Shown here one piece after another: positions 43,085 to 49,921 of a stretch of DNA of 64,000 nucleotides. The position numbers and the translations under genes are program-made. The stretch's first letter is position 1. Every line of letters starts with the position of its first letter. The notes beneath the pieces were generated by a model. That model made no database searches. It was not told where the DNA came from and saw only the letters and a program-made list of their open reading frames with translations. Source of the DNA: JAZNQN01 sp045656005 (GTDB lineage Bacteria; Bacillota; Clostridia; UMGS1883; UMGS1540); assembly GCA_045656005.1 (NCBI GenBank), contig JAZOQG010000032.1, forward strand, positions 21,482-85,481. The letters run 5' to 3'.

Positions 43085-43543
43085 TTATATCCAATTTGTA
43101 TAGGTGTTAATAAACATAAAAATAATCGTAAATAAAATGGGTAAGTATAGTGGCATTAATGTTTTAGTAAACATTACTCTAACTACTGAAGGAGCTTTTT
43201 TCTTCTTACCGTCATTGTCAGTTAACCACATTTCAGACTCATATGGATTCAAGTCATAGCAATGATTGTCATTTGTCAAACGATTTTTTATTATCCATTC
43301 ATATTTCCAGCGATAAAGTTTCTCCGTTTTTAGAAAAAAAGCATCTAAATACCAAAAACAAAAACATATTAATGCGGAAATAATACATAATATTTTTATA
43401 TTGAAAGTTTCCGGTAACAAAGCAAAGCCAACTGCTATCAAAGAGATAAGCCATCCTTTAACCAAGAAAGAATTATTAGCCATCCTGCTTATGCATGATT
43501 GAATAAGCTCGATTTCCTTTTCCAAAACATTTTGATTGTTCAT
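43085..43543 (-). CDS. SLATT-like two- to three-helix membrane protein
   Basis: The 152-residue protein has an N-terminal helix (LEKEIELIQSCISRMANNSFLVKGW), two membrane helices (WLISLIAVGFALLP and ILCIISALICFCFWYLDAFF), the segment TEKLYRWKYEWIIKNR, and a C-terminal hydrophobic helix. The pattern resembles SLATT-type membrane effectors, which accompany nucleotide-signalling immunity genes; this is a resemblance only. It is the last gene of the DUF2971-TIR-membrane operon, 44 bases after the TIR gene. A membrane-disrupting effector or a receptor anchor is plausible. Confidence 0.6.
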   Translation of the reverse strand: MNNQNVLEKEIELIQSCISRMANNSFLVKGWLISLIAVGFALLPETFNIKILCIISALICFCFWYLDAFFLKTEKLYRWKYEWIIKNRLTNDNHCYDLNPYESEMWLTDNDGKKKKAPSVVRVMFTKTLMPLYLPILFTIIFMFINTYTNWI

Positions 43544-43587
43544 AATGACACCTTCCTTAATAAAATTTTAAAATGGTTATTTTTATT

Positions 43588-45063
43588 CTATTGTAAGCTT
43601 TCGTATCTGTCTATAATAAGATTGACAAGCTCATCAATAGAATATTCCGTAGCGTCTATGTATCCATCTATTGTGTCGAATATGCCTTCAGCAGAGCCTG
43701 GTCCGCATTTAATGAGCATGACTCTTTCGGCGCTATCTTTGTTATTTATTAATTGACGAATGGCCCTCCATTCTACGCCACACCATGTTTTAGTGTTATA
43801 ATCCGCACAATTAAACACTACAACAAGGTCAGACTCTTTAGAATACAGTGTCTGCAAATGCGTATCTAAATTAGGTCGTGCAAATTCTGAAGAATGAAAT
43901 TTATCATATAATATTGCTTTTTTACCATGTATAGAAGACAATTCTTTTGCAATCTTGCTTACTAAATTTCTGTGTTCTCCTGGAAAAGAAAGGGCAATCT
44001 TGAAACGTCTAAAAGATTTACACTTAGACAGCTGCTCATTATCTGTTTGGTTTATATTTGTTTCATTTTGTTTGAGGGTAGTAGAATTATTATTTACCAC
44101 TTTAAAGGCAGAAACATCCAATTTTTCGAGCATAGGTTTATATTTGTTGAATTCTTCAATTGGTACAATTTTTATTTTACCTTTTTCAAATTTTTCAATA
44201 CCAAATTCTGAACATATAAATGGTTTTAAGTCTAAAGAGCGTTCCTTATTTGTACGTAATATTAAATATGCACCTTCAGGAATTGTTAAAAATCTTTCTT
44301 CTAAGTCGTTTGGCAGTTCATCAAAATCAACATGCTGTTTGAGTTGCAGAAAAACAGATTTTTCATTATGTGTTTCATTGTAATTCTTTTTTATAAAGTT
44401 ATCCCAAATCCTGATATACTCCTCAACATCAAAGTCATCAATATCATTTCTTGCAGAAAATGCGAAAGAGTAGTATAAGCTTTTGTTGGTTTTGCACTCA
44501 TAAAAGCTTCCTAGCTTATTTTTTGTGAAATAAGAAAATTTTTTATAGCTAAAATCATGTTTTTCAGATGTTGACATATCTTTTAAAAATGAAAAAGAAT
44601 TAAACATAGCAATGTCTAACATAATATCTACAATGGCACAACGCATAAAATCGTTTGATATAATAATTTCGGCATCGTAATCAATAGGACTGATTTTTAT
44701 ATCTTTATATCCTTCGGCTATTATGAAATCTATACAATGTGACAGAGATGTTCCTATTAAAGATGATTGCGCTTCAATCTTTTCATCAAATTCATTTGAA
44801 CCCCGTAATACAATTCTAGAGCGGGGATCTAAATTTGCATCAAATTGTGCAACCAAAGTTATATACGGAATTTGCCTTGTTGGTATCTTTATGTTAAGTG
44901 ATTGTATTATTTTGTTTAAATCTTTATTAATACTCTTAAGTGTGGTTTGAAAGCTTGAGTTCAAGGTTTTAGAGCTTTCAACAATGATACAACGATGCTT
45001 AATTTTTGTTGTAAAGTTTTTGAGAAATTCATCTCTAATTTTATTTTTAACATTGGTAGACAA
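43588..45063 (-). CDS. TIR-domain protein with unknown N-terminal sensor region
   Basis: The 491-residue protein has an unrecognised N-terminal part of about 340 residues and a C-terminal TIR domain from about residue 350: RRFKIALSFPGEHRNLVSKIAKEL, AILYDKFHSSEFARPNLDTHLQTLY, SDLVVVFNCADYNTKTWCGVEWRAI. The W-C-x2-E motif includes the likely catalytic glutamate for NAD+ cleavage. The TTG start at 45063 has an AGGAGG site. It sits between the DUF2971 gene and the membrane gene in one operon. I infer an abortive-infection defence protein; the trigger is unknown. Confidence 0.78.
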   Translation of the reverse strand: MSTNVKNKIRDEFLKNFTTKIKHRCIIVESSKTLNSSFQTTLKSINKDLNKIIQSLNIKIPTRQIPYITLVAQFDANLDPRSRIVLRGSNEFDEKIEAQSSLIGTSLSHCIDFIIAEGYKDIKISPIDYDAEIIISNDFMRCAIVDIMLDIAMFNSFSFLKDMSTSEKHDFSYKKFSYFTKNKLGSFYECKTNKSLYYSFAFSARNDIDDFDVEEYIRIWDNFIKKNYNETHNEKSVFLQLKQHVDFDELPNDLEERFLTIPEGAYLILRTNKERSLDLKPFICSEFGIEKFEKGKIKIVPIEEFNKYKPMLEKLDVSAFKVVNNNSTTLKQNETNINQTDNEQLSKCKSFRRFKIALSFPGEHRNLVSKIAKELSSIHGKKAILYDKFHSSEFARPNLDTHLQTLYSKESDLVVVFNCADYNTKTWCGVEWRAIRQLINNKDSAERVMLIKCGPGSAEGIFDTIDGYIDATEYSIDELVNLIIDRYESLQ

Positions 45064-45083
45064 TTCTTTTCCTCCTATCTTAT

Positions 45084-45959
45084 TTAGTAAAATCTACAGT
45101 AATCATCATTAAAGTTTATTCTTCTAATTTTGCACGCTAAATTTATGCAGTCGCTTAATTGTTTTTCAAGTTCTGGTGATAGCCCGTCGATTACAATGCC
45201 ATCTAAATATTCGATAAAATTATCGACAGCAATCTCACCTTGATGCAAATTATTAAAGACGACATACCTATATTCATGCTCATGTTTGCAGCAATCAAGT
45301 TTTTCAAAAAAATTGTATTTTATATAATGTTCATCATTTGTCATTAGGTTTTCAAGTGTCCAAAAATTATTATTAAAGTTAGAAATTTGTCTATATAGTT
45401 GAGCTAATTGTTCACGATTTATTTCATGATGTTGAAAAAAGTTGAAATATTTTACCTCTTCACCAAAGAATATAGGTGTTTTTAGTCGAAGATTCTCTTC
45501 GAATATTTTTTTATTAACTATAAAACAAACGCCATTGTTTGAAGAAGAAAACCTTGACCACATGCTAGGTAAAGCAAACCCCCTCCCTGTAACGTCAAAA
45601 TATATGTCTTTATCTTCCGAAGTGTGAGCTGTAAGAAAATCATTAATTTCAGAATCACTAATAGAAATATCGGTAGAAAAACACAACATTTGTAAATTGT
45701 TCCAATTATTATGTAAGTACTTTTTTACCTGTATTTGTTGTTCTTTTTCTTTTTTATTCAGCCTTACTCCAGTTCTGCTGTTTGCACACACTATACCAAC
45801 TTTTGTGCCAACATAGTTGTTATAGTTGTTTATTGGGTGAAATTTCAAGCAATTAGAAGACAATATATCGATTGCATTATTAACAGTAGTGTAATGGTAT
45901 AAATATTTGTCATTGTCAAGATCTTTGGTAAATAAAGTTTTCCATACGTCATATTCCAT
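45084..45959 (-). CDS. DUF2971 family protein
   Basis: The 291-residue protein shows the DUF2971 pattern: YLYHYTTVNNAIDILSSNCLKF near the start, MLCFSTDISIS, MWSRFSSSNNGVCFIV and HEYRYVVF. DUF2971 proteins are common in defence islands; an ADP-ribosyltransferase-like fold has been suggested for some, but function is unproven. The start at 45959 is set by GGAGGT upstream; an ATG 15 bases earlier overlaps this site. It heads the TIR operon, with a promoter at 46060-46088 and a long leader holding a strong hairpin. Confidence 0.7.
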   Translation of the reverse strand: MEYDVWKTLFTKDLDNDKYLYHYTTVNNAIDILSSNCLKFHPINNYNNYVGTKVGIVCANSRTGVRLNKKEKEQQIQVKKYLHNNWNNLQMLCFSTDISISDSEINDFLTAHTSEDKDIYFDVTGRGFALPSMWSRFSSSNNGVCFIVNKKIFEENLRLKTPIFFGEEVKYFNFFQHHEINREQLAQLYRQISNFNNNFWTLENLMTNDEHYIKYNFFEKLDCCKHEHEYRYVVFNNLHQGEIAVDNFIEYLDGIVIDGLSPELEKQLSDCINLACKIRRINFNDDYCRFY

Positions 45960-45982
45960 AGACACTACCTCCATATATATAA

Positions 45983-46009
45983 GAGCACTTTTCCAATGGA
46001 AAAGTGCTC
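45983..46009. promoter_or_regulatory. Perfect 12-bp hairpin in the leader of the DUF2971-TIR operon
   Basis: GAGCACTTTTCC (45983-45994), AAT, GGAAAAGTGCTC (45998-46009). It lies 24 bases before the start codon and about 45 bases after the predicted transcription start. No T-run follows, so a protein-binding site or RNA element is as likely as an attenuator. Confidence 0.6.
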
Positions 46010-46059
46010 GGGATTGAAGAAATGTTCTTCACACTTATAAACTTTAATATTTCATAAAA

Positions 46060-46088
46060 ATTATAACATTTTTTTCTTCATAAGTCAA
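46060..46088 (-). promoter_or_regulatory. Promoter of the DUF2971-TIR operon
   Basis: On the minus strand TTGACT (top 46083-46088), 17 bases, TATAAT (top 46060-46065). Confidence 0.78.
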
Positions 46089-46192
46089 TATAAACCAATA
46101 AGTTTCTACTTTTTTTATAAAAATTCATTTTATTTTCTTGCAAGTTGTCAATTTTGTTGAATGTAAATGTAATTATATACTGAGAGTAACAA

Positions 46193-46223
46193 AAAAAGTA
46201 CAGCCACTTAAACTGTACTTTTT
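46193..46223 (-). terminator. Terminator of tRNA-Leu(CAG)
   Basis: AAAAAGTACAG (46193-46203) and CTGTACTTTTT (46213-46223) pair perfectly; on the minus strand it begins three bases after the tRNA CCA and ends in a T-run. Confidence 0.82.
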
Positions 46224-46225
46224 GG

Positions 46226-46312
46226 TGGTGCGCCCTGGGAGACTTGAACTCCCAAGCCATTGCTGGCACATGGACCTGAACCATGCGCGTCTGCCAATTC
46301 CGCCAAGGGCGC
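46226..46312 (-). tRNA. tRNA-Leu (anticodon CAG)
   Basis: The 87-base tRNA folds fully. The acceptor GCGCCCT pairs with AGGGCGC, followed by discriminator A and an encoded CCA. The anticodon stem CATGG/CCATG holds loop TTCAGGT (CAG). The long variable arm (TGCCA/TGGCT) is typical of leucine tRNAs, and the T arm is GGGAG-TTCAAGT-CTCCC. It lies inside the serine element, 68 bases from the right core, so it is either cargo or a gene captured by the element. It has its own terminator. Confidence 0.94.
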
Positions 46313-46359
46313 ATATATTAAATTTTAAGTTGTTAGCATTTACACAAGCCGTTTTATTT

Positions 46360-46373
46360 ACTCCCTTAAAAAG
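46360..46373 (-). repeat. Right terminal inverted repeat of the serine element
   Basis: ACTCCCTTAAAAAG, the exact reverse complement of 27246-27259, seven bases inside the right GGACT core. Confidence 0.8.
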
Positions 46374-46380
46374 GGTTCAC

Positions 46381-46417
46381 GGACTTGAACCCCCACGATA
46401 AAATCACTAGATCCTAA
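46381..46417 (-). pseudogene. 3' half of tRNA-Leu(UAG), right part; left attachment site of the outer island
   Basis: On the minus strand it reads TTAGGATCTAG (anticodon loop and 3' anticodon strand), the variable region and GGGGGTTCAAG of the T arm. Homology stops at the anticodon loop: the bases beyond 46417 cannot form the 5' anticodon strand. Such a cut at the anticodon loop is what tyrosine integrases leave at the end of a tRNA-integrated island. Confidence 0.82.
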
Positions 46418-46510
46418 TGGTTATATAGCACATGTGAAAGAATTATATTTCTTTTGCATACGCTGTGTTTATTTAGTTAATATGCATAAAAAATAATATT
46501 TCCTAGAAAA

Positions 46511-46543
46511 ACGACACAATATGTCGTTAATATGTGTTATAAT
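46511..46543 (+). promoter_or_regulatory. Extended -10 promoter with overlapping operator for the WYL operon
   Basis: TGTTATAAT (-10 TATAAT at 46538-46543) is preceded by the palindrome ACGACA-CAATA-TGTCGT (46511-46527) overlapping the -35 position. The first gene encodes a WYL-domain regulator, so autoregulation through this site is likely. Confidence 0.7.
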
Positions 46544-46569
46544 AGTTCCATAAAGGATGTGAGTAGCAA

Positions 46570-47205
46570 TTGAAAACTGATAAGATAACGAGAATACTTA
46601 TTTTGTATTCAATGTTAGCAAAAGGAAATAAAGTTTATAAGTCCTTGTTTTCAATGGAGCATGGAATAAATGAAAGAAGCTTTGACAGAGACATTGAGGA
46701 TATTAGACTTTTCTTAAGTGAGATATATTCACCGAACGAACTGGTTTTTGATAAAGCAGAAAATGCGTATTACATAACAGGACAGACCAGAAGTGAAATT
46801 GACTCAAGCGAAGCCTATGTATTAGCAAAGACCTTGTTAGGAAGTAAAGCGTTAAGAAAAGATGAGGTCGAAGGCATAGTTGAGGCATTAATTGGTGTTG
46901 TGAGTAACAAAGAGGCTCGAATGCTTAAAGCAAAATTAACAAATGATGTTATCTCATATGACGGAGGAAAACACAATAAGGCAATACTCAAATTTGTGAG
47001 AGATTTAAGTAACTGTATTTTTGAGAATAAGCATATCAAAATGAAGTATCATGTAATGAAAAACAATATTCAGGAAATTGAGATATATCCCAGGGATATA
47101 CTCTGCGAGAGCTCTCAGTTTGTTTTGTTAGCAACAAAAACAGGAACAGACGATACAGAAAAATATTTAATAGATGAGATAGAGGAATTTGAAATCATAA
47201 GATAA
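46570..47205 (+). CDS. WYL-domain transcriptional regulator
   Basis: The 211-residue protein has an N-terminal winged helix (KITRILILYSMLAKGNKVYKSLFSMEHGINERSFDRDIEDIRLFLSE) and a WYL-like domain (KHIKMKYHVMKNNIQEIEIYPRDILCESSQFVLLATKT). It is shorter than usual (about 300) because it lacks the C-terminal extension. WYL regulators often control phage-defence and RNA-repair operons in response to nucleic-acid ligands. The TTG start has an AAAGGATG site. It begins a run of closely spaced genes to 52958 and has a palindromic operator at 46511-46527. Confidence 0.8.
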   Translation: MKTDKITRILILYSMLAKGNKVYKSLFSMEHGINERSFDRDIEDIRLFLSEIYSPNELVFDKAENAYYITGQTRSEIDSSEAYVLAKTLLGSKALRKDEVEGIVEALIGVVSNKEARMLKAKLTNDVISYDGGKHNKAILKFVRDLSNCIFENKHIKMKYHVMKNNIQEIEIYPRDILCESSQFVLLATKTGTDDTEKYLIDEIEEFEIIR

Positions 47206-47217
47206 AGGGGAACTATT

Positions 47218-48717
47218 ATGGCAAAGGTTAAAATCCCACTTGAAGTGGCAAACGGTTTCATGGCAAGAAATATTGAGGAACTTAAAGAGAATTTTGATAT
47301 TAAAAAAGTTGTAGGATATTTTCTTGATGGTAAATTACATAAATGGCTTGAAGATAGATATTATGACGCTGAATTAGAAGATACAGAAAAACTATCAGCA
47401 ACAGATGAAAGCCTTGCTGACAAGCTATGCGAAATATTTGGTGTAGTACAGGATACCTCATCAATAGTTGTTGATGATATTTTAAGTGCGACTGATAAAA
47501 GAAAAACAATCGCAAAAATAACGGATAATGAGAATGTTATTGAACAATACGAAAAATTGGCAAGAGATCAGAATGAATTGAATGAGCTACTCTGTAAAGG
47601 AGAAAAGGAAATATATTTATGTGGTGGAAACTATAATATAGATTTAAATTATGACTATGTGAAATACATAGGATTAAATAATGCAAAAATATCTTTACGA
47701 CCATCGGACATAAATAAAATTACTAATGTAACTTTTGAAAACATTACCTTTTCGAAAGAATGCAAAAGACATTTGAATAGAATGCTTTTCCAAAAGCCCG
47801 TGTACTGGCCATTTTATTCTGATGAAGATGGGAATCTAAACTATGATAAGGCCGATTTTATATACGATGGAACACCTTTAGAAGATATACCAAAAAATAC
47901 AAAAGGAAAAATAGTTGACATTCACTGCTGTGGGTATGTGTATTCGGCTGCCGCTATAGATGAATTAGGGAATATCTATACTTGGGGAAGTGTATCGAAG
48001 AAAAGCACTGTTCCAAAAGATTTACCAAAATGTCTACAAATTGTTTGTGTGTATAATGGCTTTTTTGCACTTGGAGAAAATGGTGATATATACGGGTGGG
48101 GAGATACAACATTTCATAGTAGTTGGTACGAAAAAGAGGAGAAGGATGGCTATGTTAATAATCCCCTATGTAATAATATGCCGCCGTTGATGCAAATTAT
48201 AGCTTTTGATAACATTGTTTTTGGATTGGACGAGAGTGGTAATGTTCACTATTGGACATCATTGCATGAAAAAAAGATAAATGTACTAACTCAATGCAAT
48301 ATAAAGAAATTAGGAATAGGACTATATATTGATAATAATGTCAGAGAAATTGTCGTGATAGGAGTAAACAGGCAGGGGAAAGTAAAAAGAATTTTAGGAC
48401 ATGAATCATTTTATATTGACGAAACATTGACAGACATAGTAGATATTGGGCAGATAGGAAATTTAACACCGGTTATTGATCAATATAATCGTATATTTTG
48501 GTGTGGAAACAAAGAGAAAGCAAAAAGTATAAACTCGATTGTATTAACTGAAAAAATGGATTATGAGCCTAAACGACTTGTAGTAGAGGATTCAATGTAT
48601 GTGGATGACGCAATTTTTATTGATGAAGAGAACTGTGTTAATACAGTTACAGTAACATCAAGGGGAATAACTATGGAGAAGAAAACAGTGAAAGTATTGA
48701 GTAGTCAGGGGAGATGA
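47218..48717 (+). CDS. RCC1-like repeat protein with a shared N-terminal helical domain
   Basis: The 499-residue protein starts with a domain of about 80 residues (IPLEVANGFMARNIEELKENFDIKKVVGYFLDGKLHKWLEDRYYD...) that is repeated in the protein at 48960-49919. From about residue 235 it has RCC1-like blades (AAIDELGNIYTWG, FFALGENGDIYGWGD, VFGLDESGNVHYW), suggesting a beta-propeller for protein-protein contact. No enzyme motif is seen. It follows the WYL gene by 12 bases with an AAAGGGG site. Function unknown; probably a sensor or adaptor of the AAA/nuclease genes downstream. Confidence 0.72.
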   Translation: MAKVKIPLEVANGFMARNIEELKENFDIKKVVGYFLDGKLHKWLEDRYYDAELEDTEKLSATDESLADKLCEIFGVVQDTSSIVVDDILSATDKRKTIAKITDNENVIEQYEKLARDQNELNELLCKGEKEIYLCGGNYNIDLNYDYVKYIGLNNAKISLRPSDINKITNVTFENITFSKECKRHLNRMLFQKPVYWPFYSDEDGNLNYDKADFIYDGTPLEDIPKNTKGKIVDIHCCGYVYSAAAIDELGNIYTWGSVSKKSTVPKDLPKCLQIVCVYNGFFALGENGDIYGWGDTTFHSSWYEKEEKDGYVNNPLCNNMPPLMQIIAFDNIVFGLDESGNVHYWTSLHEKKINVLTQCNIKKLGIGLYIDNNVREIVVIGVNRQGKVKRILGHESFYIDETLTDIVDIGQIGNLTPVIDQYNRIFWCGNKEKAKSINSIVLTEKMDYEPKRLVVEDSMYVDDAIFIDEENCVNTVTVTSRGITMEKKTVKVLSSQGR

Positions 48718-48721
48718 GAGT

Positions 48722-48958
48722 ATGAGAAAAAATGAAAAATTAAAAGAAGAGATAAGATTTATTTTGGATTGTTTGGGAACGGCAGAAGACACGTTGGTAA
48801 GATATCCAGAATTAGAAGAAAGGAATAAAACAGGAGCAATTAGCGATGACGATTTTTTGCAATTTAAGACAGCATGGATAGAAGATGTGCAAAAGAAAAT
48901 AAGACATGCGAAGAATTCAGTTGAAAAGATTGAAGTTATTGTCGGGGAGGAGGATTAG
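48722..48958 (+). CDS. Small helical protein of the WYL operon
   Basis: The 78-residue acidic and helical protein (MRKNEKLKEEIRFILDCLGTAEDTLVRYPELEERNK...) has no recognised family. It sits four bases after the RCC1-like gene and one base before the next start (TAGTATG), clearly in the same operon. It may be a structural partner of its neighbours. Confidence 0.7.
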   Translation: MRKNEKLKEEIRFILDCLGTAEDTLVRYPELEERNKTGAISDDDFLQFKTAWIEDVQKKIRHAKNSVEKIEVIVGEED

Positions 48959-48959
48959 T

Positions 48960-49919
48960 ATGGCAAAAGTAAAATTCCCATTAGAGATGGCTGAATGTGT
49001 CTATGTGAGAACATTAGAAGAATTGAAACAGAACTTTGATGTCAAAAAGGTGATGTCATATTTTCTTGACGGTAGACTAAAGACATGGCTCGAAGATAGA
49101 TATTACGATGATGAGGCAGAAAAAATCGGCAGGTTAAATAGTAATGATGAAGACGTGGTACGAAAGTTGTGTGAAGTGTTTGAACAAGATTTTTCACCAG
49201 AAAATGATATTAATATTGGACAGATACAGATAGAAAATGAAAGAATTGAAACATTAAAGCAATATACAGATGACGAAGAAATAATAAAAAATGTTAATTC
49301 TGTTGCCTTTAATCAAGAGGAACTTGAAGAGTTATACAAAGTAGGCAAAGAAGTAATATATTTATGTAACGGAATTTTCAAAATACCGGATGATAAGAAA
49401 AAGTTGAGTTATTATATGATCGGTAATGCAACGGCAGAAGGATTGATGTCTGAAGAGGACTATTTGTATGGAATAAAGATTACGAATGTTGGGGAGTCAA
49501 ACTTAAAACTGATGGGAGTAGTTAGAAATATAACGAGTGTAGGATTAGCGGATGCCAAGGAGATTACTCAAGGAACTATCTGGACATTAAAAGATGGATT
49601 AAAGTATGATGAAGCACTTAAGATGAGAGAATTGCTGACTGAAAGTGGTGCGATGATTGAATTGGTAAAAATACAAGAAAATTCTGTGCCTGGTACAGCA
49701 GATGAAGTAGAAGAGGATCCTTATGGTATAAACGATAAGCTGAAAGAAATACACCGTATTGCCGTTCGCTTTCCTATGATAAATACTGGAGGAACAGAAT
49801 TAATATCAAAAGAGGTTGAATCCTTCCCAGATGGTACAGCAAATACATTAATGAGGATTAACTATTCATATCGAGATTTGATTGATATGGGACTTATAAC
49901 TAAGAAAAGTGAGGAATAG
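48960..49919 (+). CDS. Protein with shared N-domain and ribosomal bL12 C-terminal-like domain
   Basis: The 319-residue protein has the same N-terminal domain as 47218-48717 (VKFPLEMAECVYVRTLEELKQNFDVKKVMSYFLDGRLKTWLEDRYYD). At about residues 177-238 it matches the bL12 C-terminal domain: LMGVVRNITSVGLADAKEI and KMRELLTESGAMIELV correspond to VIKVVREITGLGLKEAKDL and IKKKLEEAGAKVELK. That domain in L12 recruits translational GTPases. The ATG at 48960 follows GGAGGAGG; the upstream frame start is rejected. I infer a ribosome- or GTPase-related docking role. Confidence 0.72.
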   Translation: MAKVKFPLEMAECVYVRTLEELKQNFDVKKVMSYFLDGRLKTWLEDRYYDDEAEKIGRLNSNDEDVVRKLCEVFEQDFSPENDINIGQIQIENERIETLKQYTDDEEIIKNVNSVAFNQEELEELYKVGKEVIYLCNGIFKIPDDKKKLSYYMIGNATAEGLMSEEDYLYGIKITNVGESNLKLMGVVRNITSVGLADAKEITQGTIWTLKDGLKYDEALKMRELLTESGAMIELVKIQENSVPGTADEVEEDPYGINDKLKEIHRIAVRFPMINTGGTELISKEVESFPDGTANTLMRINYSYRDLIDMGLITKKSEE

Positions 49920-49921
49920 AA

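Larger units (their letters stand above)
27237..46382. mobile_element. Serine-recombinase mobilisable element (~19.1 kb) inserted in a tRNA-Leu 3' end
   Basis: The boundaries are supported by three facts. The tRNA sequence is continuous when the segment is removed. The core GGACT (with a GA dinucleotide, as used by TndX/TnpX enzymes) is present at both ends. A 14-bp inverted repeat lies 6-7 bases inside each end (27246-27259 and 46360-46373). The left end encodes a complete TndX-like recombinase reading outward. The cargo includes a relaxase set, Hachiman, an SPFH/membrane operon behind an invertible promoter, a TIR module and a tRNA-Leu(CAG). No type IV secretion genes are seen, so it is mobilisable rather than self-transmissible. 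The exact cut position within GGACT is inferred. Confidence 0.85.

Noticed and set aside
46078..46401. Open frames on both strands over the tRNA-Leu region
   Set aside because: They lie on the tRNA gene, its terminator and the tRNA fragment; the translated text is tRNA sequence, not protein.
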